In this document: positions 8,438 through 16,786 of the stretch, piece after piece
How the letters are laid out: each line of letters starts with the position of its first letter
Numbering within the stretch: the stretch's first letter is position 1
Source of the DNA: an uncultured Flavobacteriales bacterium
GTDB taxonomy: Bacteria > Bacteroidota > Bacteroidia > Flavobacteriales_D > Sanyastnellaceae
Direction of reading: 5' to 3'
Assembly: GCA_949373165.1 (NCBI GenBank)
Contig: CASICO010000031.1
Location: 1 to 36,628 of the forward strand
Length of the DNA: 36,628 nucleotides
Made by a program: the position numbers and the translations under genes
The notes under the pieces: generated by a model
What the model saw: the letters and a program-made list of their open reading frames with translations, nothing else
Database searches by the model: none
Told to the model about the DNA's origin: nothing

Positions 8438-10531
8438 TTAAGGTCTGAGCACAACCATCACATGGCCCATTCTTGTGACCAATCTTCCCGCTCCATCTTG
8501 AATGCGAAGGGTATACGGGTAAAAAGCCTCCGGAAGCCGGACGCCGTCCTTTGTCCCATCCCACGCTTCCTCCGGATTGGTGGTGGTCCAGATCAAATCT
8601 CCCCAGCGGGAAAACACATCCACACGGTAGTCCGCAACATCCGCAAAAGCCAAGAATGGCTTCCATGTGTTGTTGATCCCGTTGTGCACAAGCGCATTGG
8701 GAATCCAAACCACGGGGGGAAGCGTCAAGCAAACTTGATTGGACATCGAAACCCAACTGCTGTCCTCCTGTTCGGCACGCACCCGGTAACAAAATTCTCC
8801 GGGCGTCTCCTCCAAATCGGCCAAGTCATCGGTATAGGAGAGGCGAGAAGGCGAAACGTCATCCAACTCCTCTAGCACCCCTCCGTATTGAATGCCACGA
8901 AGCAATACATGTCGGGTCCGTGGAACCTCCCAACCTTCAAACCCCGTCCATGCCAAGGCATTTGAAACCTGAGACTCTAAGGCGGTCCCTGTCAAAAAAA
9001 CCGTTTCGGCAACGGGTGTGCCCAGCACTGAATCCCCACAAGCATTGACCACCTTCAGAAAATATCGGTACTGGCCCAATCCACCTTCAATCGTGCTGTC
9101 CAACATCTGCAATGGCCCCCCCAAAGACCATGCACTGGTTACAAATTCGTAATCGTCGTCAAAAGGCTCATTTCGCCAAAGCTCGTAGGCATGAGGCTCA
9201 TTGCTTGATGCATCGACCTCCGCCCTCAACACGGCCACCGAATCGGTGACAATGCTGACCTCTGTCCACCTCATCCATTCGGGGCCCCCAGGATAGGTGA
9301 ACAGGTTCTCTGCCACATTGGAACCCTGGGTCCAGTTCTCGCCCGAGGCGTGTGCCACCACACGGTATCGATAGAGGCTGCCAATGTTGGCTCCTGCGTG
9401 CTCGAAATAAGTCAAGGTACCCGGGACTTCGGCCAGTAAAACCGGCGCGATTTGATTCCCATCCATGTCCATTTCTGAAGCCCACACCTCGTAGTAATCG
9501 ACACCTGCGGGCCAGTGATACACCGGGGACCACTGCAAGTCAGCTCGGTCTGTGCACTGCGTCCAAGACACCTCCAAAAAGGTGGAGGGCGCGCAGGCCG
9601 AGCTTGCCGGACCAGGGTCAGGCACACCCCCAACATAACAACTGTCGAAGGCCGCAACATTGTAATACTCAATGGTGCCCCCTGCTGCGCTGAACGGATT
9701 GACCCAACTCAACTGCGTGGGGTCTTCAATGGTGGTCAGGATGTTCTCGATGGATCCCGTGCAGATGTACACGATGTATCCTGCCACATCCGGCTCTAAA
9801 CTCGCATCCCAAGAAATTTCGGCCAGCCCTGTCAGGGAATCCACATCAATCGCTACAATCTGAGGGGGACTCGGATCCACCACATCTGCGACCGCTATGG
9901 AGGTGGTGTTGGACTGGTGCGTGCACCCCCCGGTTTCTGTCAACAGCACACGATAGGTGGCCAATCCATCGCATTGCGTGATGGGCAAGGTGGTGTTCGA
10001 ATTTCCCATGAGCCAGGGGGCGGACACCACGTCCAACCATGTGGCATCCGGCAACAGCTGCTGGATGATATAGGTCCCACTGAATCCAGATGGCGGGTTG
10101 AAATGAAAAGGACTGTTCCAAGAAAAATCCACTGAACCCGGCAGCAATCCCAATTCCAATTCAAGGAAAATCGTGCACAACGTATCCGATGGCCCAGCCA
10201 AGTTGCTGCCCGCCCCATCCAAGGCCGTTAAGGTGTAACAAAACCCTTGTGTGGTGGTCAACAGGGTTGCGGGAGAGCCCGTGACATTCGACAGGGGAGA
10301 GCCCAATTCCATCGACACATCAAAAGCCGGCAATGGCGTAAAATCTGGCGCAGGCAACATGGGCGTGATGCTGTATGCCTCGGCGCCCGTGAGGTCAACC
10401 TCCCAATTGAGGCTAGCCGTTCCGTCGTCGTTCACTTGAATGCACGCCCATTCTTGGGCAAAACCCGACATCCAACCCATGCACATCATGCACATCGTTG
10501 TCGTTCGGAGTAAAAGCCAATTGCGCGTCAT
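8438..10531 (-). CDS. Large secreted surface protein with T9SS CHU_C (gliding-motility) C-terminal domain
   Basis: About 697 residues from the ATG at 10531; an in-frame ATG at 10579 would add 16. The chosen start gives a signal peptide (MTRNWLLLRTTT...MSGFAQ). The middle consists of several fibronectin type III-like beta-sandwich segments: recurring EISWDASLEPDVAGYIVY, LQWSPVY and YYEVW-type strands with paired Cys. The last ~90 residues match the CHU_C / gliding motility-associated C-terminal domain: VVWIPNALVHNG, YRVDVFSRWGDLIW, EAWDGT and FYPYTLRIQD. That domain sends proteins across the outer membrane by the type IX secretion system (type B signal). The ligand or adhesion role is unknown. 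It lies between guaB and the flavoprotein gene, all on the minus strand. Confidence 0.88.
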   Translation of the reverse strand: MTRNWLLLRTTTMCMMCMGWMSGFAQEWACIQVNDDGTASLNWEVDLTGAEAYSITPMLPAPDFTPLPAFDVSMELGSPLSNVTGSPATLLTTTQGFCYTLTALDGAGSNLAGPSDTLCTIFLELELGLLPGSVDFSWNSPFHFNPPSGFSGTYIIQQLLPDATWLDVVSAPWLMGNSNTTLPITQCDGLATYRVLLTETGGCTHQSNTTSIAVADVVDPSPPQIVAIDVDSLTGLAEISWDASLEPDVAGYIVYICTGSIENILTTIEDPTQLSWVNPFSAAGGTIEYYNVAAFDSCYVGGVPDPGPASSACAPSTFLEVSWTQCTDRADLQWSPVYHWPAGVDYYEVWASEMDMDGNQIAPVLLAEVPGTLTYFEHAGANIGSLYRYRVVAHASGENWTQGSNVAENLFTYPGGPEWMRWTEVSIVTDSVAVLRAEVDASSNEPHAYELWRNEPFDDDYEFVTSAWSLGGPLQMLDSTIEGGLGQYRYFLKVVNACGDSVLGTPVAETVFLTGTALESQVSNALAWTGFEGWEVPRTRHVLLRGIQYGGVLEELDDVSPSRLSYTDDLADLEETPGEFCYRVRAEQEDSSWVSMSNQVCLTLPPVVWIPNALVHNGINNTWKPFLAFADVADYRVDVFSRWGDLIWTTTNPEEAWDGTKDGVRLPEAFYPYTLRIQDGAGRLVTRMGHVMVVLRP

Positions 10532-10607
10532 TGTCGTTGCAAGTTGTACGCAACCAAGGCTCAAACGGTTGCCTTTCAAGATTGTTTTCCGAAAGTCACC
10601 GGGGAAT

Positions 10608-11600
10608 TCACATTAGGGCCTTCCAACAGAACCCAGGCGCCATTTTGGCTGTCCCAAAAGCACGATAATCGCCCAAAATTTCCCCCATCAAATCCCCAGC
10701 CTTTGGCCAATCATTGAGCAGGGCACTCACCTGCCCAATCTCCAATTCTCCTTCCAGCAAATCCCCTTCTCTCATCCCCAGTTTTGCCCGACCTCGGCCC
10801 AAAAGCACCCGCAGGGCCTGCACATCATCTCCTGCGGATTCAGCAGAAGCCACCCGGTCATAAAAACTGCCCTCTGGTCCCCGCAACAAACGAACAGGGG
10901 TGATGTCTTTGAGCATCAGTCGCGTTTCGCCAGCCCCTGCATCTGCAATCCGCTGCTTGAATGCCACATGCGCCGGATTTTCCTGCGTCATCACAAATCG
11001 ACTGCCCATTTGAACACCAGACGCCCCCAGGGCAAACGCAGCCAACATGGTCCGGGCATCATAAAATCCACCCGCTGCAATCACGGGAATGCGCACTGCA
11101 TCGACCACTTCGGGGACCAAACAAAGCGTGGTGGTCTCTTCTCTTCCGTTGTGACCGCCCGCTTCAAACCCCTCTGCCACTACGGCGTCCACACCGGCGT
11201 CCTCTGACTTTTTTGCAAACGCAGCACTGGACACCACATGGACCACCACAGCCCCCGCAGATTTGAGAAAGTCCGTCCATTTTCGGGGAGATCCAGCACT
11301 GGTGAACACCACCGGGACCTTGTGGCGACGGATGGTCTCCATGTGCTCCTCCACTGCCGGATAAAGCAAGGGGACATTGACCGCAAAAGGCCCGTCCCAA
11401 TTGGCCCTCACCTTTTGAATTTCCGCATCCAGCTCTTCCGGATACATTGACCCTGCGCCCAACGTACCCAAGCCACCTGCGCGGCCCACAGCCACCACAA
11501 GGTCGGCCCCTGTGCACCACACCATTCCCGCTTGAATAACGGGATGGGCGACCCCCAACAAGTCACACAACGCCTCGGGATTTCCATTCTGATTTGCCAT
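10608..11600 (-). CDS. Nitronate monooxygenase / FabK-type NAD(P)H-flavin oxidoreductase
   Basis: A 330-residue FMN-binding TIM-barrel protein. Family marks are VIQAGMVWCTGADLVVAVGR at the N-terminus, AGGLGTLGAGSM, VNVPLL, the glycine-rich EGFEAGGHNGREETTT with the conserved His, VIAAGGFYDARTM and GASGVQMGSRF (phosphate-binding). Members either oxidise alkyl nitronates (2-nitropropane dioxygenase class) or act as enoyl-ACP reductase (FabK); the sequence does not separate these. The ATG at 11600 (MANQNGN) gives the normal length; an in-frame start at 11705 would add 35 residues without family character. It is divergent from the DUF6089-like gene at 11749 across a 148-bp gap in which no clear promoter was recognised. 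Confidence 0.85.
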   Translation of the reverse strand: MANQNGNPEALCDLLGVAHPVIQAGMVWCTGADLVVAVGRAGGLGTLGAGSMYPEELDAEIQKVRANWDGPFAVNVPLLYPAVEEHMETIRRHKVPVVFTSAGSPRKWTDFLKSAGAVVVHVVSSAAFAKKSEDAGVDAVVAEGFEAGGHNGREETTTLCLVPEVVDAVRIPVIAAGGFYDARTMLAAFALGASGVQMGSRFVMTQENPAHVAFKQRIADAGAGETRLMLKDITPVRLLRGPEGSFYDRVASAESAGDDVQALRVLLGRGRAKLGMREGDLLEGELEIGQVSALLNDWPKAGDLMGEILGDYRAFGTAKMAPGFCWKALM

Positions 11601-11748
11601 GCTGCAAAATGGGGCACCGTTGCGAAACCCAAGGCGTGTAAGAGCCGTACACAAAGGGGTAGTCGATTTTGACTTATCCACATGTAGGACGTGGCCGATG
11701 CGCACTAAATCAACATATTATTCCCCCTTCTCGTGCCATTTTCGCGCC

Positions 11749-12774
11749 ATGCGCAAGCTGATCATCCGAGCTGCAGCTTTCCTGGCCCTCCTCACGCCCT
11801 TTTCCATCCTGCATGGTCAAGGAAATTGGGACATAGGTTTCACCGCTGGTGTGGCCAATTACATGGGGGACATCGGCGATGGACAAGGGGCTCGGAGAGA
11901 CTTCATCTGGGACTTACAAGAAGTGAGGACGCGCCCAGCAGCCGGAGTTTTTGCACGTCGAAAATTGGACTTGGACGGCATTTGGCACATACGGGGTGAT
12001 TACAGTACGCTCCAAATTTCTGGCCACGACAAGCACACCGCCAATGCCGCGCGTCGAGGAAGAAACCTGCATTTTCGAAACATCATGCGAGAGGCCTCCA
12101 TTCGCATTGAACGGGACCTCTTCCAGCAACCTTTGGTTTGGGCCAGGCAACGTCGTGCCATGCTGACTGTGCGCGGCTTCGTGGGCATCGCCAGACTGTC
12201 GCACAATCCCGAAGCGCGTCTGGACGCAAAAAACCGGGCTTATCAGGACCTGATTGAACAGCCCAATGTCACCAGCCCAGGACAATGGCACAGCCTTCCC
12301 GAATTGCAGACTGAGGGCGTTGACTACTCAGACGAACTCAATCTGGCCACCATTCCCTTTGGCTTGAGCGCCTTGATTACTGGACAGAAAAAAGGCGGCG
12401 CAACGGATTTCTACTTGGGCATCGAACTCGGGTTCCGCCTCACAAAAACAGACTATCTCGACGACATCTCAGGGTTTTACGCAGACCCAAGTGAGATGGA
12501 ACCCCTTGGCGCCGCATTGTCGAGCCAAAGCAATCAATCGGTCTTGGATGCCGCAGGCCCCGAGGCCGGCAGCCTGACTGCCCACAGTTACATTGGCGAG
12601 GACATCCTTGTGATCCGAGGAAACAAGACCAACAACGATGCTTACGGCAGCTTGGTGGTCTCGTTCGGAAAAGTGATGAACGGAAGAAGCAAGAGCTTTA
12701 GCCGCAACAAGCGCAGGTATGGGAACCGGCGACGTGGCGGTCTGTTTAAGCGACGCACCAGAATGCGCTTCTGA
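11749..12774 (+). CDS. DUF6089-like outer-membrane beta-barrel protein, first of a tandem pair
   Basis: A 341-residue protein with a signal peptide (MRKLIIRAAAFLALLTPFSILHGQ, cut near residue 24). The mature N-terminus NWDIGFTAGVANYMGDIGDG is typical of DUF6089 family proteins, which are predicted outer-membrane barrels. Motifs shared with the next gene are NLHFRN, PGQWH-L-L-TEG, DYLDDI, EMEPLG, LSSQSN and IRGN-DAY. The C-terminus is a strongly basic tail of about 28 residues (KSFSRNKRRYGNRRRGG and KRRTRMRF), of unknown use. The start at 11749 is chosen for the signal peptide; the open frame itself extends further upstream. Function is unknown. Confidence 0.8.
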   Translation: MRKLIIRAAAFLALLTPFSILHGQGNWDIGFTAGVANYMGDIGDGQGARRDFIWDLQEVRTRPAAGVFARRKLDLDGIWHIRGDYSTLQISGHDKHTANAARRGRNLHFRNIMREASIRIERDLFQQPLVWARQRRAMLTVRGFVGIARLSHNPEARLDAKNRAYQDLIEQPNVTSPGQWHSLPELQTEGVDYSDELNLATIPFGLSALITGQKKGGATDFYLGIELGFRLTKTDYLDDISGFYADPSEMEPLGAALSSQSNQSVLDAAGPEAGSLTAHSYIGEDILVIRGNKTNNDAYGSLVVSFGKVMNGRSKSFSRNKRRYGNRRRGGLFKRRTRMRF

Positions 12775-12822
12775 CCGCTCGTAACATAAATACCCGTATT
12801 AGGCGTATATTACAGGGGATTG

Positions 12823-13824
12823 ATGGTGAAGCCAACTCCCTTCCGATTGTTCTTTTGCTGTATCGCATTTGGATTGCATCCCACTGTGGAGGCTCAATTG
12901 TCCCCTTCCAATGGGTGGCACATCGAAGCTGGAGTGTCTTCCCACGTCTCAGGGTACAGCGGTGACATTGGACACCAAGGACAATATGGCATTCTGAGTG
13001 ACACACAATGGCATTTGATTCGCCTCGGAGTGGGCGTGTCCGTGAGGGCGCAACAACCCGGCAAACGAATCGGGTGGAACATCGATTGCCGACACATTCG
13101 AATCCAAGGTGCCGACAGCGCATCCAACAATGCGGTCGCGTTTATGCGCAACCTGCACTTCCGGAACGACATGATCGAAATCGCAGCTACGGCAGACTTT
13201 CCCCTGTTGCGGTTTTCGGGTCAACTCGGACCTTGGTCACTCTCCCACCATCTGCGCGCAGAGGGCGGCCTCGCCCTGCTCCATCATGCCCCCAAGGCTC
13301 AAGTCGACCGCGACAACCTCTGCTATGCCATTTTGAATGAGCTCGGCGTCAACACCCCTGGACAATGGCATGACTTGCGCGGCCTTGAAACCGAAGGTGC
13401 CGCCTATGCCCAATGGGTCATGACCCTCCCCATTGGATTTTCTTACACCTTCAGTGCAAATCGAGGCAACGGCAGACCTTGGCACATGACCCTAACCGGT
13501 CTATATCGATTCACCCGAACAGACCGGCTTGACGACATTGAAAGTCAATATGCCAACCCGTGGGAAATGTCCCCTCTGGGATTGGGCTTAAGCAGCCAAT
13601 CCAATCCTTCGGACATTCCCCCATGTGCGAACGCCACGAACATTTCCACCTATCAATATCAGCAAGGTCTCTCTGCAGAACGCCAAGCCATTCGTGGAAA
13701 TTCAGCCACGCGTGATGCGTATTGGACCCTGGGCCTGACTTTGGCCAAGTCTTTGACGGCGTCCACATCGAATGTGTTCCACAAAAAGCGCTTCAGAGGA
13801 CAAAAGGTGGTAAATAAAAGATAA
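12823..13824 (+). CDS. DUF6089-like protein, second of a tandem pair
   Basis: A 333-residue paralogue of the preceding gene, 48 bp downstream. Signal peptide MVKPTPFRLFFCCIAFGLHPTVEAQ, cut after Ala-Gln near residue 25. The mature protein keeps the same landmarks in the same order: SGYSGDIGHQG, NLHFRNDM, NTPGQWHDLRGLETEG, DRLDDIESQYANPWEMSPLG, LSSQSNPSD and IRGNSATRDAYW. Overall similarity is low outside these motifs, so the duplication is old. It has a shorter basic end (KKRFRGQKVVNKR). A TTG codon precedes the ATG but is not needed. A predicted outer-membrane barrel of unknown role. Confidence 0.75.
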   Translation: MVKPTPFRLFFCCIAFGLHPTVEAQLSPSNGWHIEAGVSSHVSGYSGDIGHQGQYGILSDTQWHLIRLGVGVSVRAQQPGKRIGWNIDCRHIRIQGADSASNNAVAFMRNLHFRNDMIEIAATADFPLLRFSGQLGPWSLSHHLRAEGGLALLHHAPKAQVDRDNLCYAILNELGVNTPGQWHDLRGLETEGAAYAQWVMTLPIGFSYTFSANRGNGRPWHMTLTGLYRFTRTDRLDDIESQYANPWEMSPLGLGLSSQSNPSDIPPCANATNISTYQYQQGLSAERQAIRGNSATRDAYWTLGLTLAKSLTASTSNVFHKKRFRGQKVVNKR

Positions 13825-13873
13825 AGGAAGCCTCTCCGAGGCGCTCTTGCTTCGCTGGGCCATCGGGACGCGC

Positions 13874-13881
13874 TAAATTCG
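13874..13881 (+). promoter_or_regulatory. Weak candidate -7 box before the PPIase operon
   Basis: TAAATTCG, one mismatch from TAnnTTTG, lies 17 bp before the ATG at 13899. No good TTG is found at the optimal spacing (a TTC lies 20 bp upstream). It would drive the three folding genes, which otherwise have no gap for a promoter. Confidence 0.25.
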
Positions 13882-13898
13882 GCGGTCAATTCGAACCG

Positions 13899-15872
13899 AT
13901 GAGCACCCTCCGCATTTCAACCGCGTTCCCTTCAGTTGCTTTGGGACTTCTGCTCTGCATGAGCCTTCTTCCCACGCAACACCACGCGCAAACCGTGGTC
14001 ACCGTTGGAGGAGAGTCCGTCTCTGCAGACGACTTCGCCCACATTTTCAAGAAAAACAACCGAGACAGCTTGGTGACGCCATCGGCCTTGGATGAGTACA
14101 TGGAGCTGTTCATTGACTTCAAACTGAAGGTGATGGCCGCTGAGGACCTCGGAATGGACACGGCCAGCGCCTTCATCAACGAACTCGCAGGTTACCGGAA
14201 ACAGCTCGCTCGTCCCTATCTCGTAGACAACGACCTGCTCGACGCCATGGTTAAGCAAGCCTATGACCGCACGCTAGAGGAAGTCCGCGCCTCCCACCTC
14301 TTGGTGAAAATCGGCGGGGAAGGAAATCCCAGCGACACCCTTTCTGCTTGGAACAAGTCCCTTGCACTTAAGGAGCGCATTTCCAGTGGCGAAGATTTCG
14401 CCGGCATCGCCCGCTCTCGCGGAGGCAGTGACGACCCAAGTGTCAAGGACAATGGCGGCGACCTTGGTTGGTTCAGTGCGTTCATGATGCTCTACTCCTT
14501 TGAGGAAGCTTGCTATACCGGAGAAGTCGGCGAATTGGTTGGCCCCATCCGGACCCGTTATGGCTATCACATCATCAAACTGACCGGACGCCGTCCAGCG
14601 CGCGGTGAAATGCGCGTGGCCCACATTATGATTCGCCCCGACAAAAACAAAGGCGAAGCGAACGAAGCCAAAGCCAAAATCGACGCCCTCGCTGCGGAGT
14701 TGGCCTCTGGTGCGTCTTTCGCTGAGCTCGCTCGTCAGCACAGTGACGACCAAAGCTCCCGGACCAAAGGAGGCGAGTTGCCCATGTTTGGAACAGGAAG
14801 AATGGTCGAATCTTTTGAAGAAGCCGCCTTCGGCCTCGCAACCGATGGCGACATCTCCGATCCCGTCGAAACCCAATACGGATGGCACATCATCCAGCGG
14901 CTCGAGTACAAGGCACCGCCCACCTTTGACGAATCCAAACGCGACCTGGAGAAAAAGCTTCAGCGGGATAGCCGTTCGGAGCAAGTCCGCAACAGCTTCA
15001 TCCAAAAACGCAAAACCGAATATGGCTACACCTTAGACGAGAAGCGCTTTGGACAAGTCGTGGATGCCACCGTGATCGACAGCACGCTTCAGCCCATCGT
15101 GGTCAAAAAAGGCCTGGCCAAGAAGCCCATTTTGACCGTCGGCAATGAAAAAACAACCGTTCGCGCGTTCATTGACTTTGTCGGCACCAACAGCGGGCGG
15201 GTCGATGTGACCAATCAAACAGCTGAATCTTTGCTGCGCCAAGCCATGTCGAGGTTCAGCGACGAATCGGTGATCGCATATGAAGATGCCCGTTTGGAGA
15301 TGAAGCACAACGACTTCCGATTGTTGATGGAGGAGTACCACGACGGCATTTTGCTGTTTGAACTCACCGACCAAAAAGTCTGGAGCAAAGCCGTTCGAGA
15401 CAGCGCTGGGCTGCAAGCCTTTTGGGAGGAGAATCAATCCAATTACGCTTGGAAAACACGCATCGCCGGACGCATTTTCCGCTGCGCAGACCGCGAAGCC
15501 GCAGACCGCATTCTTGCTGAAGCCACAGAAAAAGAGGGCGATGTTGAGACGGAGCGCCGAGAAATGGTGTCGGAGAATCCTTTGAGCATCACCATCGAAG
15601 AAAGCCGGGTAGAAGAAGGGGCAAACCCTGTTTTGGACGCAGCATTCAGCACGCTCGGAAAACCGGGATTCACAGACTTTGAAGAAGTGGACGGTCAAAT
15701 CCGATTCGTTCAAATCAACAGCCTCGAGAACCCCAGCGGGAAGACCCTCGATGAAGCCCGAGGCAAGGTCATCGCAGACTTCCAAGATTTCCTAGAGAAA
15801 ACGTGGGTCGCTGAATTGCGTGCCCGCTACCCTCACGAAGTGAACCGCGCTGCCCTCCACGCCATCGATTGA
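13899..15872 (+). CDS. Periplasmic peptidyl-prolyl isomerase with two parvulin domains (PpiC/SurA type)
   Basis: A 657-residue exported protein. Signal peptide about residues 1-31 (SVALGLLLCMSLLPTQHHAQ). A SurA-like N-terminal region (VTVGGESVSADDFAHIFKK) is followed by two parvulin rotamase domains: the first at about 127-232 (VRASHLLVKI ... GGDLGWFSAF ... GYHIIKLTGR), the second at about 236-340 (MRVAHIMIRPDK ... GGELPMFGTG ... GWHIIQRLE). Both keep the ASHLL/VAHIM and GYHII/GWHII signature strands. The C-terminal ~300 residues carry no recognised domain. It isomerises proline bonds and chaperones outer-membrane proteins in the periplasm. The stop TGA overlaps the next start (TGATG), so the genes are coupled. 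Confidence 0.92.
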   Translation: MSTLRISTAFPSVALGLLLCMSLLPTQHHAQTVVTVGGESVSADDFAHIFKKNNRDSLVTPSALDEYMELFIDFKLKVMAAEDLGMDTASAFINELAGYRKQLARPYLVDNDLLDAMVKQAYDRTLEEVRASHLLVKIGGEGNPSDTLSAWNKSLALKERISSGEDFAGIARSRGGSDDPSVKDNGGDLGWFSAFMMLYSFEEACYTGEVGELVGPIRTRYGYHIIKLTGRRPARGEMRVAHIMIRPDKNKGEANEAKAKIDALAAELASGASFAELARQHSDDQSSRTKGGELPMFGTGRMVESFEEAAFGLATDGDISDPVETQYGWHIIQRLEYKAPPTFDESKRDLEKKLQRDSRSEQVRNSFIQKRKTEYGYTLDEKRFGQVVDATVIDSTLQPIVVKKGLAKKPILTVGNEKTTVRAFIDFVGTNSGRVDVTNQTAESLLRQAMSRFSDESVIAYEDARLEMKHNDFRLLMEEYHDGILLFELTDQKVWSKAVRDSAGLQAFWEENQSNYAWKTRIAGRIFRCADREAADRILAEATEKEGDVETERREMVSENPLSITIEESRVEEGANPVLDAAFSTLGKPGFTDFEEVDGQIRFVQINSLENPSGKTLDEARGKVIADFQDFLEKTWVAELRARYPHEVNRAALHAID

Positions 15873-16786
15873 TGGCGATCCGCTCAGTTTTCTGGTGTAC
15901 AGTGCTCTTTGTCGTTGGCTGCAAACCCGCTGAGGTCTTGGACCCCAGCCTCCAAGTTGTGGCCACGGCTTATCGCGAAAAACTGACACTGGGAGACCTT
16001 CAAAAGGAATGCCCTGCGCACATCACCGGAGAAGACAGCGCGGTTTGGTCCAAGCATTTCATAGCAGATTGGCAACAGCGCAGGACCCTTGTGCACCTGG
16101 CACAAACCGAGCTGCCCGACAATGAACGTGACTTTGAAAGCGAAGTCACACGATACCGAGAAGCGCTCTACATCCACGCTTATGAAGATCGCTTTCTGCG
16201 CGATCATCTCGATACCGCAATGGGCCGAGCCGAGCTCCAAGGTTTTCTGGATGAGCAACCCGACTTGTTCCGTCTCGGTGCCCCGCTGTTTCGGGCGAGG
16301 TGGCTCGTCTTTCCAAACGGCGCGGCCTTTCCCCGTGACATCCGCGACCTTCAGCGTCAATTGGCCTCCAACGACGCCGAAAAACTGTCCAACTTGTCCA
16401 GCCGATGCACCGACGCGGGCATGCCGCACGACTTGGATGCTGAACGTTGGTGGACCTGGGCTGAATTGGGTCAGGTGGTCCCCCTCGAACCTCGGCGCGA
16501 CGCGCGACAGCAATCGAGCAACCGGGTCACCAAAATCGAATGGCAGGCCGACACAGCCTCCGGACGACCTGTGGACCAGCGTGCCCTGTTGCTCATCACC
16601 CAGCGCCTCAACACAGGGGACATCAGCCCCGTGGAACGCGCAGCCAACCGCATTGGAGAACTGCTCCTTCACCGACGCCGTGACCGTACCTTGGTCACCA
16701 TGCGCCAGAAAGCCGTTGAAGCCGCTTGGGCCGAGGCTGCCCTCAGCACCACACAGGCGGACCGCCCAGACAGCGACACCCCATGA
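15872..16786 (+). CDS. SurA-like lipoprotein without parvulin domain
   Basis: A 304-residue lipoprotein: MAIRSVFWCTVLFVVGC gives a lipobox with Cys17 as the lipidated residue. The next part (VATAYREKLTLGDLQKE) resembles the N-terminal chaperone module of SurA/PpiC proteins, and helical segments follow. No parvulin signature (HIL-type strand plus GYHII-type strand) is seen, so it is probably a chaperone-like subunit rather than an isomerase. It starts one base inside the upstream PPIase stop and overlaps the downstream surA by ATGA, so all three are likely made together. Similar three-gene arrangements are, from general knowledge, common in Flavobacteriales. The function is inferred from context. 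Confidence 0.6.
   Translation: MAIRSVFWCTVLFVVGCKPAEVLDPSLQVVATAYREKLTLGDLQKECPAHITGEDSAVWSKHFIADWQQRRTLVHLAQTELPDNERDFESEVTRYREALYIHAYEDRFLRDHLDTAMGRAELQGFLDEQPDLFRLGAPLFRARWLVFPNGAAFPRDIRDLQRQLASNDAEKLSNLSSRCTDAGMPHDLDAERWWTWAELGQVVPLEPRRDARQQSSNRVTKIEWQADTASGRPVDQRALLLITQRLNTGDISPVERAANRIGELLLHRRRDRTLVTMRQKAVEAAWAEAALSTTQADRPDSDTP

Noticed and set aside
11601..11748. tRNA or small RNA in the largest gap (148 bp)
   Set aside because: No cloverleaf arms, T-loop-like sequence or stable hairpin with a T-run was found; only divergent gene starts.
13830..13842. Hairpin GCCTC-TCC-GAGGC after the second DUF6089-like gene, possible terminator
   Set aside because: Short stem with a three-base loop and no T-run behind it; not enough for an intrinsic terminator.
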